Positions 29,701 to 40,274 of a DNA stretch of 64,000 bases are shown piece after piece. Every line of letters begins with the position of its first letter. Within the stretch, counting starts at the first letter, position 1. Below the pieces are notes generated by a model. It made no database searches. It saw nothing but the letters and a program-made list of their open reading frames with translations, and was not told where the DNA came from. A program made the translations under genes and the position numbers. The DNA comes from Theocolax elegans (taxonomy: Eukaryota; Arthropoda; Insecta; Hymenoptera; Cerocephalidae), in assembly GCA_026168455.1 (NCBI GenBank), contig CM047425.1, forward strand, positions 91,143,580-91,207,579, in the 5' to 3' direction.

Positions 29701-32700
29701 GAGGAGGAGTTTATGGAGGAAGAGGATACGGAATGGGAGGACATCGGCCGCGACGTCCCCGGCGACTCGGACAAGGACGAGGGTGGATTTTGTACCCTGA
29801 CGACTCCACAGCCGGAGAGCAACGCGACCTCCAGGCGACGTGGCTCTTCTCTCTTCTGTGCCCTTTACAACGTGAGTTACTTAAATCATTCAGCATTACA
29901 GGGTTTTCTTTTTTATTCTCTTATACGTATGTGCTTATACGTTATTCTTTTTTTTTATCTTATATTTGCTTCTATTTCTAATTCGGATCTCTTTCACGAG
30001 ATTTCATTGTAAAATGCTGCACCTATTATTATAGACATATGGTTCTAAGAAAACTGGGCTACGAATACGACTTTCTTGTTTTGTTTGTTAACAAATATTA
30101 CATCAAATGATTTTATGACATAACTACTAATCAGTTTTTAATTATAATAATAAAAATGCATGTAACAGCTTATACAAATTTTTAACACGAAACATCGTAA
30201 ACATTTTACTAACCTTTTCACCAAACTAAGAGTCATATCTTTTTATAATAAAATATGCTTGTTCTTCTAAGTACCTCACTACGCATCCGTCCGTTTTTCT
30301 TAAGATACTTATACGATAATTTACATGTTACAAATTGTAAACATATTCAAATTCGCAACAACATCATATACACCAATGAAATCTTCCTTAATAACAGTCT
30401 TAATTACGAATAAATGTAATTACTTTCTACAAAATGTTGACAATGAAATATGTAAAAAATAGTCCCGTTTAATATATACACATACACGACAAAAAATGGC
30501 AATCTTTAGGTTTTATATGCTTACATTGTATTATTTTCACTGTTTGTCATTTTGCATAGTTTCAGTCGAATGAATTAATATACGTAATACTATATAGTAA
30601 CGGGATTAAATTATTAAATATATTTACTAATGCAAGTGTAATATACAATAAATTTCTGCACATTTTTAAAAGTTAATACATATTCTGTAGTACTCGATTA
30701 AGTACACAAGTTGCAATTTTATTACGAATTTAAGAGTTTTGTCTTTTTAGTGCACTGCTCGACGTAATACTGACAGTTGCGAGTAATTATAATTCAAAAG
30801 TCATTAGACGTGACGTACCTGTAGATGTTAATAAAAAAAATGGGATTATCTATATACATAGGCGTGAACGATTTCAAAAGCTAATCGTAAGCTCAACGAG
30901 TTGTACAAAGTTTTTTCTTTGCATTGTACAAATTGCAAATTGTAAATTACATTATTTTTTAACTATATCAATTAAATAGATAAATAACCTACGTCTTATA
31001 AAAATAGTGTTAATATAGTAATTCTACTTGAAAATACCTTACACTTCGTATATTTTGTTTATTCTACAACTAATGATCTCAAAATATCTAGCTGAAGCAA
31101 ACCTACATATGCAAAGCGATTTCGTTCCACACTCTTTAACAGAGCTTTAATATGCGGGCACCAAAGTGTGATCGCGAGATAAAACTACGTAATTAACTGC
31201 TGTAGAATGAAATAAAAGGTATGAGAACGGTTTTTTTTTTCGACTGTCGGTTTATTTTGTTCGCGCAGGGTCATCGGATTTAACGAGAGAAGGTATAGAG
31301 GAACCAACGAAATTGAATGACGTTTGCATTTATCTCGTTTTTTCTTGTTGACGGCTTCATTTGTTGCTAACCTCTTGAGGGACAAGTATTATGCTGAGAG
31401 TTTTGAATCTCGTGTATTTTTTTTTTACGCGCAATAGAAGAGAGTACGAAATGACTGGAAAACTTCAAGTGCGATATTTTTGCTTTGAACTGCGTCTCTT
31501 TAATACCGTGTTTCTTTTTTGCAAGGATTATTGTCGTACGGAAAAAGTGTTTTGTTTGTCACCTAGAAAAAAGTATACTACATACATTTCGTAGATTTAG
31601 GTAAGGACGTGACACGTTAAAAATATTTATTTTTTAGGGATGCACATATATTTGTGTGTATGTGTGTGTATGAATAGACGTAGTACCGCTATTATAGAAA
31701 TAGTATTACAACAGTTCAATTATTTAATTTAAAAAACGGATAAAAAATATGAATCATGGAGTTAGCAGTGATTGAAAATTAATCTTTTGATCCGATTACA
31801 GGACCAAGTGTACAGTTTACCAGAGCCCCGACATTCAATGACCATCACTGTAAGTAGCAAACCCTCGACCATGGAGAGACAGACGCAGACAGAACTTTGG
31901 CTACCCAAGTGGAGGCAGTTCATTTATTGTCTAGTTGGTGACATGGCTTTTAGGTACGTATTTTATTTTACAACTTCTTACACACCTATATATATTAACA
32001 CATGAAAAATAGGATACATTTCTTTTAAACGTGTTAATTTATTAATAGTAAACAAATATTGATACTACTTTTAGATAACATTAAGATTGATTAAGGAAAG
32101 CTTTAACAAACTAGAAATACTTATCTATATATAAGAAATTATAAACAACAATTATGTTTCTTATACTATTGCTAATTAAACGACTATACCTGTAAAATAA
32201 GTATAAAGTAAAATCGAATTAATCCTGATTTTATGACACATACAGGGAGTAAATTATTAAATAAATGAAAATGAATAAATATTATAATTTACCATAGTCA
32301 CATATTTGATCATAGCCTATCATTATAAATCTATGAGAGATTAAAACTTTTAGGTTTTGTTTTTTTTATAAGAATAAAAATCAATTTCAAACTGTTCGAA
32401 ATTCCTTGAGAAACTTTTGGAATAATCTACAGATGCGAAAGTTCCAATCAACGCATACCGCGTGCGTCAGGTGTTGAGCTATCTCAAAAATCTGCAACCA
32501 AATGAACCAGATTAAAATTCGGCAGTATTTATTAATAATGCTATTTTATTTAAAATACATAATTGTTATTTATTATACGTTTTTAAAATAAATGCGCAAT
32601 AATTTATACGAAAATAATATGAATAATAGTAAATTCGCTAATAATTTTAATATGATTAAATCATATACATATTATAGATAAATTTTATAAAATCTTACTG

Positions 32701-33824
32701 TTCAAAACGATTATAAAGGAATGAAAACTAATTGAACGATACAAATTTGTTAAGTGTTATAAATAGCTTATTATCATAATTGGAAGATGAATATATATTG
32801 CATTGTTATCTGGAATTAAAAGCCATATATAATTTTCTAAATTGATATACATTTCTCGAATAATCAAAAATATGAAATACTTATCTATAGCTTTCATATT
32901 CAGATATAATAGTAAATTTATAAATAAATATAAGCAGAGTAATAAAAAAGCTTTAAACAATTCTAATTCTAGATTGGTTAAAAAAATAAAAATGAATTAT
33001 TTGTATAGTATTGTATTACTAGTAATCATTTACAGAAATGGTGTCAAGTGAATTTTGTTTCGTCTGAATTGGTATTGTCCTTTGACTATCCAGTTATCTC
33101 AATTTTAGGCTCCCTTGAGAGAATGTAGAAGCTCCTGTAGGTTTCTACATTGAAGTATTCATTAGTTTCACTTAATTTTCTCTCAATAATCTTCAATTAT
33201 CTCAATTTTCTATTACTTTCTATATTTTATAATTAAATGCTCATTATCTAAGAAATCCACAGACTGTTGTCAGTTTATTATATAGAAAAATATTCTAACC
33301 AAAATTGCAATACTATATTGAGTAATCGAGAGTTAGATTGGATGAAATATAAAAAATAATATGTTGTAGTAAAATTGACTACTAATTTTGAGAAAATTTA
33401 ACAGATATATAGTAAATATTTATATTGCTCAATAAAATAGTAATTTGTTGCTAGAAAATTTTTCTCCGTGTGGGTCCAAGATTAATTTTCATCGAAAATT
33501 CAAGGGGATTCTTTTAAAAAATTTTAAATCATGTAGGAATAGATATATACGTATATAGGTGAAGTAACGTATAAGTTGAAATAAAGCTTAGTATTTTCCA
33601 TGATCCATATGCACAGAAAACGACGGCAACGCGAAGCAGCGGATGGTTGTCGAAAGCACGGGGAACGGTATATAAACAGCGTTTCGCACATCGACAGGGC
33701 TGCAAGGGTCGTCTTTCCAGCTTCGTTTACCTTGCTGATCGTCTGTTACTGGATGGTCTACGTCACTTATCAAGAGGAGTTCAAGTGGCAGGATCCACCG
33801 ATGGGCTCGGCGTCACATCGATAA
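14579..33824 (+). CDS. Grd: GRD-type GABA-gated channel subunit (ten exons, 5' end missing)
   Basis: A cys-loop ligand-gated ion channel subunit of the plasma membrane, acting in a pentamer at synapses. Coding exons: 14579-14781, 17559-17626, 18960-19180, 21734-21816, 25659-25864, 26927-27014, 27129-27289, 29677-29871, 31802-31953 and 33617-33824. All borders are AG/GT and every junction keeps phase, giving about 527 residues. The chain holds the end of a signal peptide, the ligand-binding domain with RSMGPISELDMDYSMDCYFR, and the cys-loop C-TMDLRNFPMDRQS-C. Helices M1-M3, a long cytoplasmic loop with an acidic cluster and M4 (TLLIVCYWMVY) follow. The match to insect GRD is close, including DLPKVKYATALDWF and EFAGVHYFTK. 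RDL and LCCH3 are less likely because M2 follows TSDR, not PAR. GRD with LCCH3 forms GABA-gated cation channels in Drosophila; that role is inferred here. The start codon exon is missing. Confidence 0.93.
17559..17626 (+). CDS. Grd: Grd exon B: loop with RSMGPISELDM
   Basis: A 68-bp exon too short to stand out as an open frame. It completes the glycine codon of exon A and reads TPTVVKTNIYIRSMGPISEL then DM, the second strand region of the ligand-binding domain. The donor GTAAGT is consensus. Confidence 0.88.
18960..19180 (+). CDS. Grd: Grd exon C: ligand-binding domain core
   Basis: It begins DYSMDCYFRQYWRD and runs through KIWRPDTYFYNGKHSYVH to GDILYSMR, the strands that form the agonist pocket in this family. 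It ends two bases into an arginine codon before GTTTGT. A reading frame past the donor is intronic. Confidence 0.92.
19399..20392. mobile_element. 994-bp fold-back (long inverted repeat) element
   Basis: The left end GGGGTATTCCACGTGAAGTG is mirrored exactly by its reverse complement at the right end. The two arms of roughly 470 bp stay complementary with only scattered mismatches to a short central spacer near 19869-19921. No coding frame is present. The flanks are ATATATAT on both sides, so a TA or short AT-rich target duplication is likely but cannot be sized. It sits in the third intron of Grd (19181-21733). This is the form of a non-autonomous fold-back or MITE-type DNA transposon. The family is not recognised. 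Confidence 0.8.
20661..20690. repeat. (GT)n microsatellite, interrupted
   Basis: A GT-rich run interrupted by TAT and GGG, inside Grd intron 3 and just right of the fold-back element. Confidence 0.75.
21734..21816 (+). CDS. Grd: Grd exon D: cys-loop
   Basis: An 83-bp exon that completes arginine and then reads LTIKAKCTMDLRNFPMDRQS and CPLILGS. Thirteen residues separate the two cysteines, the defining spacing of the cys-loop superfamily. The NFPMD motif is intact. It ends before GTGAGT, one base into the tyrosine codon completed by the next exon. Confidence 0.93.
24813..25079. mobile_element. Multi-hairpin repeat element with 15-bp flanking duplication
   Basis: It is bounded by identical 15-bp direct repeats, tattttgttttcata, at 24798-24812 and 25080-25094. 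Inside, 24855-24890 pairs with 24908-24943 with about five mismatches. Then 24945-24990 pairs with about 25025-25073, enclosing a small GC hairpin (CACCC..GGGTG around GCCTTCGGC). It is GC-rich against its flanks, has no long coding frame and lies in Grd intron 4. The duplication argues for an inserted mobile element. The hairpins suggest a MITE-like or structured-RNA-derived element of unknown family. Confidence 0.65.
25659..25864 (+). CDS. Grd: Grd exon E: loop F / loop C region to M1 start
   Basis: The acceptor CATTTTAG is followed by the tyrosine completion and AYTSEQLVYEWEN. The exon continues through FVRREGEFSVLQVSFNLQRH to TGYFLIQ, the last strand before the first membrane helix. It ends on a codon boundary before GTAAAT. 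Both strands flanking the agonist site are present and intact. Confidence 0.93.
26927..27014 (+). CDS. Grd: Grd exon F: M1 helix and start of the pore helix
   Basis: Reads VYVPCVLIVVLSWVSFWIHR (M1), then EATSDRVGLG, the mouth of M2. The residues just before M2 are S-D-R, where anion-selective relatives carry P-A-R. It ends one base into a glycine codon before GTAAAC. Confidence 0.95.
27129..27289 (+). CDS. Grd: Grd exon G: M2 pore helix and M3
   Basis: Separated from exon F by only a 114-bp intron. Reads ITTVLTLSTISLDSRKDLPK (M2 and the M2-M3 loop), then KYATALDWFLLMSFGYCIAT and the rest of M3, ending FAGVHYFTK. It ends on a codon boundary before GTAATG. Confidence 0.95.
28141..28240 (+). 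repeat. Possible degraded tRNA-derived SINE fragment
   Basis: A GC-richer 100-bp block contains GTGGTGCGGTGACC and TTGGTTCAATTACCGG, the latter resembling a polymerase III B box (GGTTCRANYCC). No complete cloverleaf, clear tail or target duplication was found, so this is only a suggestion. It lies in the Grd intron between exons G and H. Confidence 0.25.
29677..29871 (+). CDS. Grd: Grd exon H: cytoplasmic loop, acidic part
   Basis: A 195-bp exon in phase with exon G, opening VGSGEFPLEEEFMEEEDTEW. This echoes the short motif after M3 in GRD relatives and then turns strongly acidic. The rest is polar with TPQPES and RRRGSS, a possible kinase target. It ends before GTGAGT. The M3-M4 loop is the least conserved part of the family, so this exon is supported mainly by phase, splice sites and composition. 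Confidence 0.82.
31802..31953 (+). CDS. Grd: Grd exon I: cytoplasmic loop, second part
   Basis: The acceptor GATTACAG is followed by DQVYSLPEPRHSMTITVSSK and a stretch ending LWLPKWRQFIYCLVGDMAFR. It ends two bases into arginine before GTACGT, matching the phase of the last exon. No family domain is visible, and the identity comes from phase and position. Confidence 0.75.
33617..33824 (+). CDS. Grd: Grd exon J: M4 helix and C-terminus
   Basis: The acceptor GCACAG at 33616 lets the split arginine codon be completed. The exon reads RKRRQREAADGC, then the family motif NSVSHIDRAARVVFPASFTL leading into M4, and stops at TAA 33822-33824. The tail after M4 is short (YQEEFKWQDPPMGSASHR). The alternative acceptor at 33591 would put M4 out of frame. 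Confidence 0.92.
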
Positions 33825-36800
33825 TCACTCCCCGTCCATTGGACGCCTATATATATACCTACCATGTACGTGGGCATTTTCAATGACTTTCTTATAGGTG
33901 ACGCGGCGGAATCAATAAAACTTCACCGGAACCTGGTGAAAACCACAGTTCTAATATAGTGCTTCGATTGTATGGTGATAAACGCTACAGACATTCGCCT
34001 TTTTCAGGGTAGAACGTGAGCGATGCGTACGTTAACCGTGTAAGAATCGAAAAAAGTACCGTTTACTTCATTTTAAGGCATTTTAATTTAGTTTTATTAT
34101 ATTATTAGGATTTCAGTCTTCCAATTTACCATTTGAAATAGTTCACTCACCTCACGTTTGTAATTCTTTACAGTTTGCTGAAAAAACATCAACATTATTA
34201 ACTTGTATTTATTTAATTGTATAATCGTTAAATTTATTTGACGAAGATTCAAAACCTGGATATTTGTCAAAGAAAATGAATCAACTTGGTTAATTCTATT
34301 TCAATTCACATGCGGTAAGACATTTCAACTTCAAATGTTAAATAAGTGTGTACAGGTCAACTCTCTTTTACTTCATGTTCTAACCGAATGTTTAGCTTTA
34401 TATTTCCAGTGTACAATAAAATTAAAATTCGATATACAAGTGGCATCTACAACATATAGATAATAAATTATAGTTATATATAATAATAGAAAAGAAATAT
34501 TTATTTGAAAAGAAAGATTTATTCTTGAAATCCATGCTTGTATGTGGTAGTTGCTATTTAACAGTACAAAATATGTCGAGCTATACAATTGTAAAGAAGG
34601 AAAATAACTATTTATTGACTGTATATATAACTAACATTATCAGACCATATAGTAATAAGAAAAGTTATTTTTCGTATTATTTGCAATACTTTTAAAAATG
34701 TTTATTCTATACCTTCCAAAATTAAAGAAAAAGTTTATACGTGCAGTCATGTATAGTCATTAGTTAATTTTCGATTGTACATTATCTCAAAGACTGTGCT
34801 TAATTTCTAAAATAGAATACATTTTATTAATTTTAAATGTTATGGCGTACCTATAACCATTATATATTTACTTTATTATTATAAGAAGACTATATGTTAA
34901 TAATTATTTAAAATATACCGCGTTACAATTCAAATATATTAAAATACGCATAGAGAATTAGAAGAGCCTCAACTTTGGAATTGAATCTTAGGAACCAAAA
35001 ATAATATATTTATGAGTTTGACCAAAGAATAAATAAGCTTCTACAAATAATGTGTGAATCATTTAAATTCAAATAAGAATCACTAGATTCATTCAATTGT
35101 TCTCATAAAAATTTAACAATAAAACTTTGTTTTAAGTATTTTCTCACCTACCCCTGGTTCATTTGTAAATGTAGCCAAATATACAAAATGTTGTATACGT
35201 CTGATATTGTGGTTAAAACCATCTATGCGCTCTATCAAACGAAGCTTGTTAACACAGTTTGTCGACTAGTCTGTCGACTGCATAACCAAATATACACGTT
35301 ACTTTGACAGCGAGTCTACTTTCAACAAACTATTTTACGCGCTTACATCTACTTTTTTCAGTCAATTATATAATGTACGAGAAAATTACACGATAATGAA
35401 AGTAAATTTATAATAATTATTTATTAATAACTTTATTTTTAAGTACTTACTCTTGCTTTACCTCACTAATCAATTAAACAAAATGAGCAAAATAATATAT
35501 TTACCGTATTAGTGCTGTATGCTACGAAATCTATCTGCAAGGAGGTTAAATTTAAATAATTCAAATTATATTCTAAATTCATTGGTTTAAAAATCGTTAA
35601 ATTATTTTGAAACCTGTATAGCACAAGTAATTTTTTAATGATACTTATTTTTAATTTCAAGAATTGAATATCACTGTAATTGGCGTATGATTCATCATAA
35701 AATAAATGCAAAATATGGTATTAGTGCAATCTATCTTGAGTAAATTTTTGACTCATTTCAAGTAAAATGTAAAATGCAATTACGTGTAAAATCTATATTA
35801 TAATATAAGTAAGATTAAAAAGAGAAATGTAAATGTGATCGAAATAATATTTTTTATGAGCAAGCCAAATGTAGGTGTAATAGATTAATCTAATGTATGG
35901 AATGAAGTATCAAGATAAATTTTGTTATATATACATATATATAATACTTATAGAAAAAACGAGAGTGAAGTTTCGTGAAGAATGAGATTCTGTCAACGAA
36001 ATGTGCTGCAATAAGCTGTTAAATAAATACTATACATTGTTTGAAAAGCTGTTATGAATGTTTAAAATAAACAAAAAAAATAAAATATATATATTTAAAA
36101 ATTTATCAATATTAGTTATAATTTAAATAATATTTTAATCATCATTTTTACGTATTATATTATAAAAAAAAATTATTGATATAACTTGGTAATTGTATAA
36201 TTGTTAAATGAACGAGAAAAGTTAAGTTTTTTTTTAAAAAATTTGAAAACAAAATTAAAACATTCACCGAAACGTTCGATGGATGTAAAGTTGCCATACG
36301 TGCGATCGAGACAAAAGAGTGACGCGCGAATCTTGTCTCTTGTCTCAAAAGGGACAAGGACTCGATCAATGAACTAGTTTTGCAATTTAATACAAAAATA
36401 TTTACAATTTCTCAGTGTTAAACATAACGAATTCACGTAATAGTACAATAGTAATATTGATCTGCGTATAAATATTAGAATAATCAATCGAGCATATATA
36501 TCAGATGAACTATAACGAAGGCATATATTAAATACACAAAGGGAGAAAAATATCAATTACTACAACATGATGAACAGGGAAAACTGCATTGATTTGTCAC
36601 GGAGTTCCAGCCATGAATCGTAAGAGACAATATATATTTATATACAGAGAGAATTTTTATTGACATTAAATCGGATTTAAATGAAAGCACGAGACTATTC
36701 CTTGAGAGATGTTTTATGGCGTTTTTCAATTTTTCAAAGATTTTCGAGGTTAAACGAATATACATTTCTACTTCAAACGTGAGCGCAAACGCTTTACCTA

Positions 36801-37549
36801 TAGTAAAATACGTGTACTTGCATTTTTATATAAAGTACCGAAGTATCGTACTACTTTTTTTTATTATTCATTAGACTTTTTTTACCTTTAACTTACGTAG
36901 TGGATTCTACAGGCTTTTTTTTACTATAAACTAAGTTACTTTTTTAAGCTCACTAATTTTCTAAAATCCACATGCACATTAAATAATATAATTAATATAA
37001 AATTGATAAATATGAAAAATAAAGATTATATTATAGAAATGTATGAAACGAAGAAAACTTTAGAAACAATGTTTTATTTAATTCGATAAACTATAACTCG
37101 TCGGTACGGTATATATATTAATAATTTAATATCAAATTAACACCAAGTTATATTAAATTTCACTTATTTTATAAAACTAGGCGAAAGAAAGATATTTTCA
37201 ATGACACATTATATCTTAAGATTTTTTTATAATCTACAACTACTAAATAACACGGCACATATAAAATTTGTAATATTGTGCTATCTTTTCATCCAAAATT
37301 ACGTATGCTCATAAAAATAGCTAAATCCAATTTTAGAAAGGCATTAAACAAAGCGACCAATTTGTCGTTATAGTAGGTCAATCAGTCTAACTGTAAAGAT
37401 TACACCGCGATACTTGAGTAACTCGAAACGGAAAAATCGAAGGTATACTCGGTTAAAACCATAACATCCGTCAGCTGCTTCTATTCGAAACGTATTACCG
37501 AAAAATCGTAAAGAAAAAAAGGAAGATAGCTCGATATATTTACGTATAG
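33825..37549. other. Grd 3' end and intergenic sequence
   Basis: A candidate polyadenylation signal AATAAA lies at 33914-33919, about 90 bases past the Grd stop. Beyond that the stretch is AT-rich and shows no exon I can support. Earlier exons of the gene that starts to be visible at 37550 could be hidden here. Confidence 0.5.
33914..33919 (+). promoter_or_regulatory. Candidate Grd polyadenylation signal
   Basis: The first AATAAA after the Grd stop codon. In AT-rich DNA this hexamer is common, so position is the main support. Confidence 0.35.
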
Positions 37550-37724
37550 GGTGGTCGAGGTACATCGTGTAATCGACTGGAAGGAGGAGCCGAGAGACGA
37601 AATTGAGATTTCCGAATCAAAGGCCGGGGAAACTGCGACGAATACGGTGCAACGGCTGAAGAGCGCCACTTTGGACCGAATGGGCAGGATGCTGAAAATT
37701 CATTCCAAGTCTGCCAACGAAAAA
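37550..37724 (+). CDS. Unknown gene, exon 1 visible
   Basis: Reads VVEVHRVIDWKEEPRDEIEI followed by RLKSATLDRMGRMLKIHSK. GC content is well above the surrounding sequence, which favours coding. The acceptor (TACGTATAG) has a poor pyrimidine tract, so the left border is uncertain; the donor is GTGCGT. The frame stays open only to 37530 on the left. Confidence 0.55.
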
Positions 37725-40274
37725 GTGCGTTTCGAATTCCTATCTTCTACCTCTATATATCGATCGGTGAAAATTTGACTATTTATCGTGGTTTTATCAT
37801 ATTAGATTTTGAGTAGCTGATTACGTTTATTCCTCATTTTATTTTCTTTGATAAGTCATTAATTTGATTTGTACGGTAAAAAATGGCTATTAAAGCATAA
37901 GAATATATTTAAATAGATTATACACTACGTACGTATTTTAATTGTAAATTCAGGAGAAAAATTTTTTATGAAACTTTTTATTTGAAATAAAAATGTATTG
38001 TAGAAAATAAAGCAATTTCACCGTTTACAATAAAACTTAATTTTTATGACGAATAAACATTTTTATCACGATTTGATTAATAGTATCAAAAATAAAAGTT
38101 GTGTAATAATCATTATAAAATGTACACCTGTTCATGAAATAATTAAATTAATTTTGATTTAATTAAAATTTAATAATATTAAAAAGCTAATTTAAATCGT
38201 TCAAACTTAAAACTTTAAAATGAAATATAATTATTAATTTAAAGTTGAATATATTATATACTGTGTATCATCATTTGCGATAGCCTGAAGAATGTTCTAT
38301 GCCAGTAAACACCGAAGACCCAACAAGGAAGCAAAAATACAATTCTCTAACAAGAATGTTAAGGTTTTCGGATAAGGAGGGCAAATCAAAATCTTTCGCA
38401 GACTATCGGGGACGTTCGCTGACTCGAATGTTACGAAAAAAAGTGCCTATCGAAGCCGATAATCCACCCGTCAAACCCGACGAACATACTCAAGGACTTT
38501 TTACGAGAATACTTGGCCAAATTCGAAGAAAGCATGGTTAATATACCTTATTGTATTATATATTTATATTTTATAACGACCATACATTTATCTACATAAA
38601 TCATATATTTTGGTGAATTACGAAATACTTGCGATGAATGTAGAATCATTGACTCATTATTGCATTGTTCTTATTAAAAAATAATATTAATGAGAATCAT
38701 TATTTTAAGCTTATGTAGAACCATATTTATGAGTAAGAAATAATAAAATTTCGTTGAATTTATTTTGATATGTAATATTTGAGAAAATAGAAACGATATT
38801 ATACTGACGCTTGTGCTATAAATATAGTGCGTGAAAAATCACTTGAAATATTCACCAACGCAATTGAAGGAGATATTGAGAAAAATCTGATCAGGTAGCT
38901 ACAATGCATTCACGTATGCACCTTTAAGAAATATAAATGTCAGTAGATATATGTCCCGAGTTTAGTCAGACGTGTTTACTACTATATACTGAATTATTAG
39001 TGCAAGAAAGATATTTCAAAATTGTCTTTTAAATTTACTTTTCACCAGTTGATATGCAGTGATATACAAAAACACATAAAGTTTTAGATAAATTTAATTA
39101 ATCAATCAATTTTTGTATTCTCTGTATTGTTAGATACTATTTTCTATTTATTTTAGTTTAATGATGTAAAAAATAATGAACATTATAAATTTATAAATTT
39201 TTATTATTTTATTAATTTATATCAAAACAAAATTAAATATTGTTGTAAACTGAAACGATCACAAATGTTTATAAATTATGTAAAAACATACAATTTTTCA
39301 AAAAAAAGTAATAATACAATTTTCTTTTTTATAACGCTATGCTTATATTTTTATATAAACGAAAAAATTAATATTTGGAAAAATCAGGCCTTTATGCATG
39401 CTTTAAACAATATACCCAAATATTTTTAAATTGCAAAATCGCTAATTAGCATATATTTGAATTTAAAGTTAATATCTTTCTTACCCAAAATTACTGACCA
39501 AACCTTTAATATTACGAAAGTGATTTTTTTAAGTCAATCGATATCCTCTTTATGTTTTAAAATAGGTATATGAATTTTTTCAGATTTTTAATTCATTAAT
39601 TTTAAGTGTAATTGTTAGCTCGGAAGAAAATGTGAGAAATTGAATAAATCGAGGAAAGAAGTACAAAATCTTTTAAATATACAGCGGTTTTAAGCACAAG
39701 ACAATAATTTACAATAGTTTTTTTGTATATCCGTAATTTTTCCTATTTATTATTTTACGTATTAAACAATTTCATTAAAATGTCATACTTTTTTGAGTTT
39801 TAAATCACATTTTTAACAAATCTATTGTTCAAATTTTTGCTTCAAAGTATTTAACGAAACCTTGTCGAAATAATCTAATAAAAGTGCAAATTCCCTAGCG
39901 AACAGTAAAAAGTCTCATAAACCTTCATTCACTTCAAGTTTTTCGATACGTAAACTCGTGGCTTAGAGTACGTAGTGTGTTTTATTTTTAAATAAGAATA
40001 TTAAAAATTATATAATTAGATAAAATTAACAATAAAATTAATAAAATCATGAATTAAATTTGTATTACACATAATTTAACAGTACAAAATTTAATACTTT
40101 CGTTTTATTTTCACAGGTCGGACAATGAAATCTGATTCAGAAAGTGAACATCCCAATGAAAATTCGATATCAACGTTAAATTCTAATTTAACAGAACTAA
40201 AACTTGAAACCTCAAGCCCAATTTTAACTTCTCACTGCAAAGATTCACAACATGCATTTATGCTTAATCGATAA
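37550..40274 (+). CDS. Unrecognised basic repeat protein, C-terminal exons
   Basis: I do not recognise this gene. Three exons are proposed: 37550-37724, 38284-38536 and 40117-40274. All meet in phase: codon boundary at 37724/38284, then a glycine codon split by GTTAAT and completed after TTTTCACAG. The chain is hydrophilic and lysine/arginine-rich and contains four related segments: TLDRMGRMLK (37668-37697), SLTRMLR (38344-38364), SLTRMLR (38416-38436) and LFTRILG (38497-38517). Segments 2 to 4 are 24 and 27 residues apart. The last exon is polar and acidic. No signal peptide or membrane segment is visible. The spacing suggests short amphipathic or phosphorylated repeats (each a basic residue near S/T), perhaps at the cytoplasmic end of a larger protein; this is inference. 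The 5' end is not found. Confidence 0.55.
38284..38536 (+). CDS. Unknown gene, exon 2 with SLTRMLR repeats
   Basis: In phase with 37724. It reads PEECSMPVNTEDPTRKQKYN, then repeated SLTRMLR units and a closing LFTRILGQIRRKHG. If the weak donor GTTAAT at 38537 is not used, the frame runs into TAA at 38539-38541, giving a shorter protein ending RRKHG. Confidence 0.6.
40117..40274 (+). CDS. Unknown gene, candidate last exon
   Basis: A good pyrimidine-rich acceptor (CGTTTTATTTTCACAG) opens a frame that completes the glycine codon of the previous exon. It reads GRTMKSDSESEHPNENSIST and stops at TAA 40272-40274. Composition is acidic, polar and serine-rich, unlike the basic exons before it. The case rests on the acceptor and a 52-codon open frame in AT-rich DNA. 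Confidence 0.45.

Noticed and set aside
33135..33165. Short hairpin AATGTAGAA..TTCTACATT
   Set aside because: A nine-base stem with a twelve-base loop is too short for a microRNA precursor and is expected by chance in a window this size.
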